Assembly: GCA_024690605.1 (NCBI GenBank)
Contig: JAILOV010000053.1
Coordinates: forward strand, 1-64,000
Origin: Lachnospiraceae bacterium
GTDB taxonomy: Bacteria; Bacillota; Clostridia; Lachnospirales; Lachnospiraceae
Direction: 5' to 3'
Length of the DNA: 64,000 nucleotides
Shown here: piece after piece, positions 57,644-64,000 of the stretch
How positions within the stretch are numbered: the stretch's first letter is position 1
Layout: each line of letters begins with the position of its first letter
Position numbers and translations under genes: made by a program
The notes under the pieces: generated by a model
Database searches by the model: none
What the model was told of the DNA's origin: nothing
Seen by the model: only the letters and a program-made list of their open reading frames with translations

Positions 57644-59014
57644 ATGTCCAAAGAATACAAGACAATACAGGAAGTAGCGGGACCTCTGATGCTCGTTCGG
57701 GGCGTGGAAGGGATCGCCTATGATGAACTCGGCGAGATCGAGCTTTCCAGCGGAGAGAAGCGTCGCTGCAAGGTACTGGAGATTGATGACGGTAACGCCT
57801 TGGTGCAGCTGTTCGAAAATTCGACCGGTATCAATCTGGAGTCCTCCAAGGTCCGTTTTCTCGGACGAAGCATGGAACTCGGTGTTTCCGAGGATATGCT
57901 CTCCCGCGTCTTTGACGGTCTGGGACGTCCGATCGACGGCGGCCCGGAGATCCTGCCCGAGGAACGCAGGGATATCAACGGTCTGCCCATGAATCCGGCC
58001 GCCAGAGACTACCCGTCCGAATTCATCCAGACCGGTGTCTCCGCGATCGACGGTCTGAACACGCTGGTCCGCGGACAGAAGCTCCCGATCTTCTCGGCGT
58101 CCGGTCTGCCGCATGCGCAGCTTGCCGCGCAGATCGCGCGTCAGGCCAAGGTGGTCGGAACCGATGAGCCTTTCGCCGTTGTGTTCGCTGCAATGGGTAT
58201 CACCTTTGAAGAGTCCAACTTCTTTGTCGAGAGCTTTCAGGAGACCGGTGCGATCGACCGGGCGGTCCTGTTCATGAACCTGGCCAACGACCCCGCGGTT
58301 GAGCGTATCGCGACCCCTCGTATGGCGCTGACCGCCGCCGAGTATCTCGCATTTGAGAAGGGCATGCATGTTCTGGTCATTCTGACGGACATCACCAACT
58401 ACGCGGACGCGCTGCGTGAGGTTTCCGCTGCGCGTAAGGAAGTTCCGGGACGCCGCGGTTATCCCGGCTACATGTACACCGACCTGGCGACCCTCTATGA
58501 GCGCGCCGGCCGTCAGCGCGGCAGGAACGGTTCGATCACGATGATCCCGATCCTGTCGATGCCGGAAGATGACAAGACGCACCCGATCCCCGACCTTACG
58601 GGATACATCACGGAGGGACAGATCATCCTGTCACGTGACCTCTACCGCAAGGGTGTGCAGCCGCCGATCGACGTGCTGCCGTCCCTGTCCCGTCTGAAGG
58701 ACAAGGGTATCGGTACCGGCAAGACGCGTGAGGATCACGCGAACACGATGAACCAGCTGTTCGCCGCCTATGCGCGCGGCAAGGACGCCAAGGAACTCAT
58801 GGTCATTCTAGGCGAGGCCGCTCTGACCGAGATCGACAAGCTCTACGCGAAATTCGCCGATGAGTTTGAATCCCGCTATGTGTCGCAGGGCTACCGCACC
58901 GACCGCTCCATCGAGGAGACGCTCGACCTCGGCTGGGATCTTCTCCGGATCCTTCCCAGAACGGAACTTAAGCGTATCCGTGACGAATATTTGGATAAGT
59001 ATTACGATAAGTAA
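57644..59014 (+). CDS. ntpB: V-type ATPase regulatory subunit B
   Basis: A 456-residue non-catalytic subunit. It starts at ATG 57644, one base after the A-subunit stop, with AAAGGAGG upstream. It keeps the family segments [39 protein letters not shown] and [16 protein letters not shown], and has no Walker A lysine, as expected for B. Confidence 0.95.
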   Translation: MSKEYKTIQEVAGPLMLVRGVEGIAYDELGEIELSSGEKRRCKVLEIDDGNALVQLFENSTGINLESSKVRFLGRSMELGVSEDMLSRVFDGLGRPIDGGPEILPEERRDINGLPMNPAARDYPSEFIQTGVSAIDGLNTLVRGQKLPIFSASGLPHAQLAAQIARQAKVVGTDEPFAVVFAAMGITFEESNFFVESFQETGAIDRAVLFMNLANDPAVERIATPRMALTAAEYLAFEKGMHVLVILTDITNYADALREVSAARKEVPGRRGYPGYMYTDLATLYERAGRQRGRNGSITMIPILSMPEDDKTHPIPDLTGYITEGQIILSRDLYRKGVQPPIDVLPSLSRLKDKGIGTGKTREDHANTMNQLFAAYARGKDAKELMVILGEAALTEIDKLYAKFADEFESRYVSQGYRTDRSIEETLDLGWDLLRILPRTELKRIRDEYLDKYYDK

Positions 59015-59077
59015 AAGGTTGACAGCTTAGTACCGTTGCGAGAGGCACGGAGCTGGAGCGCCCGACAAAGGGTGTGA

Positions 59078-59094
59078 CCTCCTGCCGACGGAGG
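59078..59094 (+). promoter_or_regulatory. Hairpin covering the ntpD ribosome binding site
   Basis: CCTCC (59078-59082) can pair with GGAGG (59090-59094) across a seven-base loop. GGAGG is the only good ribosome site for the ntpD start at 59105. The 90-base gap between ntpB and ntpD is the longest inside the operon. Confidence 0.5.
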
Positions 59095-59104
59095 AAAACG
59101 AAAG

Positions 59105-59776
59105 ATGCCTACAGTCAATCCTACAAGAATGGAGCTTACCCGTCTGAAGGGCAAGCTTGCGACCGCCACCCGCGGCCACAAACTCCTGAAGGACAAGCGC
59201 GACGAGTTGATGCGCCAGTTCCTTGATCTGGTCCGCGTGAACAAATCTCTGCGTGAGCGCGTGGAGGAGGGTCTGAAGACCGCGAACAAGAATTTCGCAC
59301 TTGCCCGTGCGGCAATGAGTGACGAGACCGTGGAGGTCGCGTTCATGGCCTCCAAGCAGGAGATCGAGGTCGAAGTGACGCCGAAGAACGTGATGAGCGT
59401 CAACATCCCGCAGTTCACCGTAAAGACGCGCACCAGTGACGAGAGCGACATCTATTCCTATGGTTTTGCTTTCACATCTGGTGATCTGGACGATGCCGTG
59501 CACTCGCTCGCCGAGGTACAGGCGGACATGGTGAAGCTTGCCGAGGTGGAAAAGGCCTGTCAGCTCATGGCGGCGGAGATCGAGAAGACCAGACGCCGCG
59601 TGAATGCGCTGGAACACATCATGATCCCGCAGTATCAGAGGAACATCAAGTACATCTCCATGAAACTCGATGAGAATGAGCGTAGCACGCAGATCCGCCT
59701 GATGAAGGTCAAGGATATGATGCTCGAGGAAGCTCATCACTACAAGGAAAAGGAAGAGGCGAAGGCCGCAGGTTGA
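59105..59776 (+). CDS. ntpD: V-type ATPase central-shaft subunit D
   Basis: A 223-residue protein whose N- and C-terminal helices form the antiparallel coiled coil of the rotary shaft. It opens VNPTRMELTRLKGKLATATR and contains the family motif RRVNALEHIMIPQ near residue 165. Last subunit gene of the operon. A GH43 gene starts two bases after its stop. Confidence 0.93.
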   Translation: MPTVNPTRMELTRLKGKLATATRGHKLLKDKRDELMRQFLDLVRVNKSLRERVEEGLKTANKNFALARAAMSDETVEVAFMASKQEIEVEVTPKNVMSVNIPQFTVKTRTSDESDIYSYGFAFTSGDLDDAVHSLAEVQADMVKLAEVEKACQLMAAEIEKTRRRVNALEHIMIPQYQRNIKYISMKLDENERSTQIRLMKVKDMMLEEAHHYKEKEEAKAAG

Positions 59777-59778
59777 CG

Positions 59779-60756
59779 ATGAGAAGACCGAATGAAAGAA
59801 AACCGCTGGTAACCAACATCTACACGGCCGATCCGTCCGCGCATGTATTTAACGGGAAGATCTATATCTATCCTTCCCACGACGTGGAGCGGGATGTGCC
59901 GGATGATGATGACGGCGAACAGTACATGATGGAGGACTATCACATCCTGTCCATGGACAGCCTGGATGCACCCTGCGTCGATAACGGATTGGCGCTCCAT
60001 CAGGACGATGTGCCCTGGGTGGGCCGTCAGATGTGGGCGCCGGACGCCATCTTCAAGAACGGGAAGTATTATCTCATTTTCCCCGCCAAGGACAAAGAAG
60101 GCGTGTTTCATCTGGGTGTCGCGGAATCGGATTCACCGGTGGGTCCCTTCAGGCCGCAGGAAAACTATATCCCCGGAAGCTACAGCATCGATCCTGCCGT
60201 CCTCGTGGATGATGACGGGCGCACCTATTGCTATTACGGCGGTCTCTGGGGAGGACAGCTGGAGATGTGGCAGTCGGGACATTTCAATCCGGAGGAGCCG
60301 CGTCCCGCGGGTGATGACCCGGCACTCGGACCGATGTTCGCCGAGTTTTCCGATGACATGACGCACTTTGTAACGGAGCCGAAGCATCTGCAGATCCTGG
60401 ATGAAAAGGGCGAGCCGTTAAAGGCTTCCGATGAGGAAAGACGGTACTTTGAGGGACCGTGGATGCACAAGTATCACGGAAAATACTATCTGTCCTATTC
60501 CACCGGGACGACGCATTACATCTGCTACGCGGAGGGAGACCGCCCCGACGGACCCTTTACCTATAAGGGCAGGATCATGGAACCGGTTCTGGGGTGGACG
60601 ACCCATCATTCCGTCGTGCAGATCGACGGCGAGTGGTATCTGTTCTACCATGACTGCGAACTGTCCGGCGGTGTGACGCACGAGCGCTGTGTGAAATACA
60701 CGAAGCTCGAGATCGCGGCGGACGGGACGATCACAACGATCCATCCCTACGAATGA
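59779..60756 (+). CDS. GH43-family glycoside hydrolase
   Basis: A 325-residue five-bladed beta-propeller enzyme of the beta-xylosidase/arabinofuranosidase type. The start chosen is ATG 59779. The three acidic catalytic positions can be placed: the Asp in YTADPSAHVF, the Asp in SYSIDPAVLVDDDG, and the Glu in RYFEGPWMHKY. There is no signal peptide, so it works on imported oligosaccharides. It sits two bases after ntpD with no clear ribosome site of its own and is closed by a terminator, so it is probably the last gene of the V-ATPase transcript. Confidence 0.88.
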   Translation: MRRPNERKPLVTNIYTADPSAHVFNGKIYIYPSHDVERDVPDDDDGEQYMMEDYHILSMDSLDAPCVDNGLALHQDDVPWVGRQMWAPDAIFKNGKYYLIFPAKDKEGVFHLGVAESDSPVGPFRPQENYIPGSYSIDPAVLVDDDGRTYCYYGGLWGGQLEMWQSGHFNPEEPRPAGDDPALGPMFAEFSDDMTHFVTEPKHLQILDEKGEPLKASDEERRYFEGPWMHKYHGKYYLSYSTGTTHYICYAEGDRPDGPFTYKGRIMEPVLGWTTHHSVVQIDGEWYLFYHDCELSGGVTHERCVKYTKLEIAADGTITTIHPYE

Positions 60757-60788
60757 GGGAAGGGCGACAGGTAAAGAAATACAGGGAA

Positions 60789-60825
60789 GGGGCAGCTGGT
60801 CACGGGGGAAACAGCGCCCCTTTTT
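60789..60825 (+). terminator. Rho-independent terminator after the GH43 gene
   Basis: GGGGCAGCTG (60789-60798) pairs with CAGCGCCCC (60812-60820) with one bulged A, followed by TTTTT. It closes the V-ATPase/GH43 transcript. Confidence 0.85.
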
Positions 60826-60878
60826 CTACATAAGGGATCCGGGACAGAGTACGGCAGAGAAAAGGAAAGGTGCGGATC

Positions 60879-62123
60879 ATGAAGGGAAGACAAAACAGAA
60901 GGATAAAGATCCGGCATCCGGTCAGCAGGGTGCTTCTTATGATGACGACCCTGATCCTGGCTGTCTTCTTTTCGGTGACTCCGGCGATGGCGGTAAAGGC
61001 CGCGGAGCCTTTCCGTGTGACCGAGCTCAAGCCCTACACAACGCACACGACAACAAGACTGAACATCCGGAAGGGCCCCGGGATCAAATGGGAGTGGATC
61101 GTGACGCTGGACGAGGGGGCTGAGGTCACGGTGACAGGCATCGCCTCCACGGGATGGTTGCGCATCAAAACCGCTGACTATCCCGTTGCCTATACCTCGG
61201 CACGCTATTATCCGGAGTGGATCATGGGCAAAAAGCCGCGGGTCGAGGACGTTGATGACTGGGAAAATGCAGAGACCGGGAAAGAAGCGGAAACCGGAAA
61301 GACAACGAAAAACAGCGTAGAAAACAAATCGGCAGACAGCGGAAAAGCTGACGGAAAAGACACAGATAAAAAAGACGAAAAAAAGGACAGCAAGGATAAC
61401 AAGAGTACAGACAGTAAGAGTACAGACAGTAAGAGTACAGACAGTAAGAGTGCAGATAGTAAGAGCGCAGATAATACGAGTACGGGAAGTTCCAAGTCGG
61501 ATAAGCAGAGTTCGGAAAACAAAACATCAGAGGATGGAAATGCAGAAAAAGTGAAGTCGGATAACGGCAGCACCTCCGCAGACACCGGCAAGGAAGAAAA
61601 GAAGGAAGACGAAAAAGACGGATCCGCGTCAGACGGATCAGATGCCGGAGACAAAGCGGTAGCTGAAACCAATACAACAGGGGCCGATACGACGGATAAC
61701 GGCGCGGCAGAGACGAAGGATCAGGCAAATGCATCGGATGGAAATGCGATTTCCGAGGTATCGGCCCGGGAACTGCTCCCGCCGGCAGCGGATCACGAAC
61801 ATGTGTACACGGCAGAGGTGACAAAGGAGGCGACCTGCTCCTCGGTCGGCGAGATCGTCCACACCTGCACGGTCTGCGGCGGTTCCTATCGGGAGATCGT
61901 GGACAGGAAACCGCACACAGCGGGCGGATGGGAAACGGTGCGGGAAGCGACCTGGACAAAGGAAGGTCTGAAGTATCAGAACTGTTCCGTCTGCGGACGG
62001 ACGCTGAATTCCGCGGAGATCCCCAAACACACACTGTCCTTTATCCTGTTCCTGACGGGGATTGGCGGTGTTCTGGTGATCCTTCTTGTCCTTCTCATTC
62101 ATTTTTCGGGAAGAAAAAAGTAG
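60879..62123 (+). CDS. Secreted SH3-type protein with a Ser/Asp/Lys repeat region and C-terminal anchor
   Basis: A 414-residue protein. The start chosen is ATG 60879, nine bases after AAAGGAAAGG; GTG 60870 is too close. A signal peptide covers about 15-45. A bacterial SH3 domain follows at about 50-110 (TTTRLNIRKGPGIKWEWI ... GWLRIKTADYPVAY). A long polar region with TDSKS repeats covers about 125-285. Near residues 305-385 are two CxxC units (CTVCGG, CSVCGR), each preceded by Cys/His-containing segments. One membrane helix and a basic tail end the protein. It is probably anchored to the outer face of the membrane and binds the wall. Ligand unknown. Confidence 0.75.
   Translation: MKGRQNRRIKIRHPVSRVLLMMTTLILAVFFSVTPAMAVKAAEPFRVTELKPYTTHTTTRLNIRKGPGIKWEWIVTLDEGAEVTVTGIASTGWLRIKTADYPVAYTSARYYPEWIMGKKPRVEDVDDWENAETGKEAETGKTTKNSVENKSADSGKADGKDTDKKDEKKDSKDNKSTDSKSTDSKSTDSKSADSKSADNTSTGSSKSDKQSSENKTSEDGNAEKVKSDNGSTSADTGKEEKKEDEKDGSASDGSDAGDKAVAETNTTGADTTDNGAAETKDQANASDGNAISEVSARELLPPAADHEHVYTAEVTKEATCSSVGEIVHTCTVCGGSYREIVDRKPHTAGGWETVREATWTKEGLKYQNCSVCGRTLNSAEIPKHTLSFILFLTGIGGVLVILLVLLIHFSGRKK
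61401..61475 (+). repeat. Five tandem 15-base repeats inside the SH3-protein gene
   Basis: The unit AAGAGTACAGACAGT occurs three times exactly and twice with changes, and a sixth decayed copy follows to 61490. Each unit encodes KSTDS-like residues and keeps the frame, so copy-number change would alter length only. Confidence 0.9.
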
Positions 62124-62259
62124 AAGAGAGATTGAAGAGGTCAAAGAAAGGGAGATCAGATGGATCATCGGGATCAACTACTCCTATCTGATGAAGGGCT
62201 TTGCAGTCAACGTTGGAGAGCGTACTGTCAGAAGCTTCGGCCGGTTAGTTATAATCTGA
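62124..62259 (+). other. Open stretch resembling a gene remnant
   Basis: One frame, different from that of the SH3 gene, stays open to TGA 62257-62259 and ends in MKGFAVNVGERTVRSFGRL. The stretch has no start with a ribosome site. It could be the decayed 3' end of another gene. I do not recognise the family, and chance is possible. Confidence 0.2.
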
Positions 62260-62268
62260 ACTTATAAC
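62248..62268. repeat. Short inverted repeat
   Basis: GTTATAA (62248-62254) and TTATAAC (62262-62268) flank seven bases. It is AT-rich and might be an operator, but no link to a gene is evident. Confidence 0.35.
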
Positions 62269-62284
62269 CAGCCATAGAAAAAGC

Positions 62285-62323
62285 AAGCCCCTAATCCTAT
62301 TGACAAGGTGGGATTAGGGGCTT
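62285..62323. terminator. Terminator hairpin overlapping the leader promoter
   Basis: AAGCCCCTAATCC (62285-62297) pairs perfectly with 62311-62323. The T-run is short on the plus strand (TTT) and longer on the minus strand (GCTTTTTC), so it may act in both directions. The loop contains TTGACA. Confidence 0.75.
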
Positions 62324-62329
62324 TACAAT
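62300..62329 (+). promoter_or_regulatory. Strong promoter for the leader peptide and binding-protein gene
   Basis: Consensus TTGACA (62300-62305), 18-base spacer, TACAAT (62324-62329). The -35 lies in the loop of the terminator hairpin and its right arm is the spacer. Start is predicted at about 62336, 47 bases before the leader ATG. Confidence 0.75.
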
Positions 62330-62382
62330 AGGCACCATGAAAAGCGGACGGCAGGTTCATCCGCGGAACAGGAGGAAGAAGA

Positions 62383-62466
62383 TGAGAAACATGATGTGTT
62401 GTTGTCGAATGTCAAAGGAATGGGCGTGTTGCATGGACGGACGCTGTCAGATGCGAATGTGCTGAC
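62383..62466 (+). CDS. Cys/Met-rich leader peptide (27 residues)
   Basis: ATG 62383 follows AGGAGG (62371-62376) at ideal distance and the frame stops at TGA 62464-62466. Of 27 residues, 7 are Cys (6, 7, 8, 16, 17, 22, 27) and 7 are Met (1, 4, 5, 10, 18, 24, 26); three Cys codons in a row (TGT) come early. Such a composition is far from that of ordinary proteins and is what a leader used for attenuation by sulfur amino acids would show. A terminator 35 bases downstream and a cysteine/methionine-binding gene after it complete the picture. The frame is also open back to ATG 62338, which has no ribosome site. Confidence 0.75.
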
Positions 62467-62480
62467 ACAGGTCTGTCAGA
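62445..62480 (+). promoter_or_regulatory. Alternative RNA pairings at the end of the leader
   Basis: Three short segments can pair in two exclusive ways: TGTCAG (62446-62451) with CTGACA (62463-62468), or that CTGACA with TGTCAG (62475-62480). The middle segment overlaps the leader stop codon, so a ribosome stalled or released there would change which forms. No clear link to the terminator arms was found, so the mechanism is incomplete. Confidence 0.45.
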
Positions 62481-62500
62481 GAAACTGAGCAAAGACGCGC

Positions 62501-62535
62501 CCGGGATTTCCTCATGCGGAACACCGGGTTTTTTG
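62501..62535 (+). terminator. Intrinsic terminator between leader and structural gene (attenuator)
   Basis: CCCGG (62501-62505) pairs with CCGGG (62525-62529), and TTCC (62509-62512) with GGAA (62519-62522) inside; TTTTTT follows at 62530-62535. It lies after the leader stop and 42 bases before the next ATG, the place expected of an attenuator. Confidence 0.75.
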
Positions 62536-62577
62536 TTGCCAATTTTGGATCATTCGATAAGAGGAGGAAGAAGATCA

Positions 62578-64000
62578 TGAAAAGAGCAAAGTTTTGGGCA
62601 TTACCTTTGATCGCCGCACTGGGACTGTCACTCACGGCCTGCGGCGCAGCCGATGCGGGGTCGAGCGCACAGGCAGCGGAGACGACGGAGAACAAGGAGA
62701 GCGGCGCGGTCTACCGCACGCTGGATGAGATCAAGGCCGACGGCACCGTGAACATCGGCGTGTTCTCCGACAAGAACCCCTTCGGCTATGTTGATGAAAA
62801 CGGCGCGTATCAGGGCTACGATGTGTACTTCGCCGAGCGGATCGGCCAGGATCTCGGCGTGAAGATCAACTACGTGTCCACCGAGGCGGCAAACCGCGTG
62901 GAATATCTGGAGACCGGCAAGGTCGACATCATCCTCGCAAACTTCACCGTCACCGAGGAGCGCGCGCAGAAGGTCGACTTCGCACTTCCCTACATGAATG
63001 TGGCGCTGGGCGTTGTCTCCCCCGATAGCAGGGTGATCAGCGATCTGTCCGAGATCAAGGCGGAGGACGAGGTGATCGTCATCTCCGGAACGACGGCGGA
63101 GACCTATCTTGCGGAGAACAATCCGGAGATCAAACTGCAGAAGTATGACACCTATGCGAACGCCAAGAATGCTATCGAGAACGGCAACGGGGTCGCGTGG
63201 GCCAATGACAACACCGAGGTCATCGCGTTCGCTCTGCAGAATCCGGGCTACACGGTGGGCATCCCGTCGCTGGGATCGCAGGACACCATCGCACCGGCGG
63301 TCTCCAAGGGCAACACGACGCTGTTGAACTGGATCAACGATGAGATCAAAGCGCTCGCTTCCGAAAACTTCTTCCATAAGGATTATGAAGCAACGTTGGT
63401 CGATACCTATGGTCTGGATTATGAGGAGAGCCTTGTGGTTGAGGGCGGCGTGCCCGCAACGGGTGCGGCATCCGCAGACGCGGCACCGGCAGCAGGCAGC
63501 TCCGATATCCCGCAGGGGAACGGTGCAAAGATCACGATCGCGGCATCTCCGGTCCCGCACGCCGAGATCCTCGCAGAGGCGGGCAAGGTGCTTTCGGAGA
63601 ACGGCTGGACCCTGGAGGTCACGGAGTTTGAGGATTATGTGCAGCCCAACCTCGTCGTGGAATCCGGTGATTTTGATGCCAACTATTTCCAGCACATTCC
63701 GTATCTTGACAACTTCAATGCCGAGCAGGGCACTCATCTCGTGAACGCGGGCGGCATCCACTATGAGCCCTTCGGGATCTATCCCGGCACGAAAAAGGAT
63801 CTTGCGGAGCTGACGGACGGTGATGAGATCGCGGTTCCCAATGACACGACCAACGAGGCGAGAGCACTTCTCCTGCTGGAGGCGAACGGTGTGATCAAGT
63901 TAAAGAGCGGCGCCGGTCTCACAGCGACGACCAAGGACATTGAGGAGAATCCGAAGAACGTGAAGATCGTTGAGCTCGAAGCAGCACAGGTGCCGCGTGT
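62578..64000 (+). CDS. Fused cysteine-binding (CjaA-like) and methionine-binding (MetQ/NlpA) lipoprotein, partial
   Basis: ATG 62578 follows GAGGAGG. The frame is open to the window end (474 codons), so the C-terminus is missing. A signal peptide ends in the lipobox SLTAC at about residue 22. Domain 1 (about 46-285) is a family-3 binding protein: NIGVFSDKNPFGYVDENG, AANRVEYLETGKVDIILANF, FFHKDYEATL, closely like the cysteine receptor CjaA. A Gly/Ala/Ser linker covers about 288-315. Domain 2 (about 318 onward) is a MetQ/NlpA methionine-binding protein: SPVPHAEIL, DYVQPNLV, FDANYFQHIPYL, VPNDTTNEARALLLLEANG, ENPKNVKIVELEAAQ. Two complete binding domains in one lipoprotein could feed one importer with both sulfur amino acids. 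The permease and ATPase should lie just to the right. Confidence 0.9.

Noticed and set aside
61401-61490. Tandem repeats considered as a CRISPR array
   Set aside because: Units are 15 bases, directly adjacent with no spacers, and in frame within a protein gene.
62330-62577. SAM riboswitch or T-box upstream of the sulfur-binding gene
   Set aside because: The leader is too short and lacks the conserved S-box junction or a T-box TGG sequence; the short ORF explains the space better.

Overview
The window looks like chromosomal DNA of a GC-rich anaerobic Firmicute, most likely a Lachnospiraceae-type clostridium. This is inferred from the mix of families: a Tad pilus locus with DUF5702 and FHA/DUF6382 proteins, an Na+-type V-ATPase in the Enterococcus hirae gene order, a GH25 wall lysozyme, a VTC/CotH/DUF4956 module, frequent GTG and TTG starts, and extended -10 promoters. 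No rRNA or tRNA gene is present to fix the taxonomy.

Layout. (1) 1-1470 is AT-richer foreign-looking DNA with one divergent sigma-70-like gene; it ends inside a truncated Flp-type pilin gene. (2) 1473-6352 is the 3' half of a Tad/Flp locus: pilin remnant, DUF5702 protein, two TadE-like pseudopilins, A24 prepilin peptidase, FHA protein. (3) 6432-8787 holds a flavodoxin/SCP2 protein, a HIT hydrolase and a Glu-rich protein. (4) 8884-43723 is a very large surface-polysaccharide region: GH25 lysozyme, rmlB, rmlA, rmlC, a Wzm/Wzt-type ABC exporter whose ATPase has a C-terminal sugar-binding domain, a methyltransferase-kinase resembling chain-capping WbdD, two large GT2 and three GT4 glycosyltransferases, a WbpO-like dehydrogenase with a WbpP-like epimerase, a deacetylase-like protein, a VTC-CotH-lipoprotein-DUF4956 module, an MBOAT/SGNH acylation pair, two polytopic membrane proteins on the minus strand, a UAP-type pyrophosphorylase and galE. 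(5) 43744-48725 is housekeeping: a small unknown protein, a PucR/CdaR-type regulator, SRP RNA, an Rrf2 regulator, tadA, hypA, pncB and a LOG-family protein. (6) 48728-50935 (minus) is a polar amino-acid ABC transporter. (7) 51085-59776 is a nine-gene V-ATPase operon, followed two bases later by a GH43 gene. (8) 60879-62123 is an SH3-type envelope protein. (9) 62300-64000 is a regulated sulfur amino-acid uptake gene that runs off the window.

How it fits together. The central cluster makes nucleotide sugars (dTDP-4-keto-rhamnose, UDP-GlcNAc/GalNAc and their uronic acids), polymerises them on the cytoplasmic side, probably caps the chain with the methyltransferase-kinase, exports it through Wzm/Wzt, and decorates it outside by acylation. 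rmlD is absent.

The most interesting system is at the right edge. A 27-codon leader peptide with 7 Cys and 7 Met codons, including three consecutive Cys codons, lies between a strong promoter and an intrinsic terminator. Immediately downstream is one lipoprotein gene that fuses a CjaA-like cysteine-binding domain to a MetQ/NlpA methionine-binding domain. The amino acids in the leader match the two predicted ligands, which suggests ribosome-mediated attenuation by both. At two places (8801-8885 and 62285-62329) a promoter is built into a terminator hairpin, so read-through stops while new transcripts escape.
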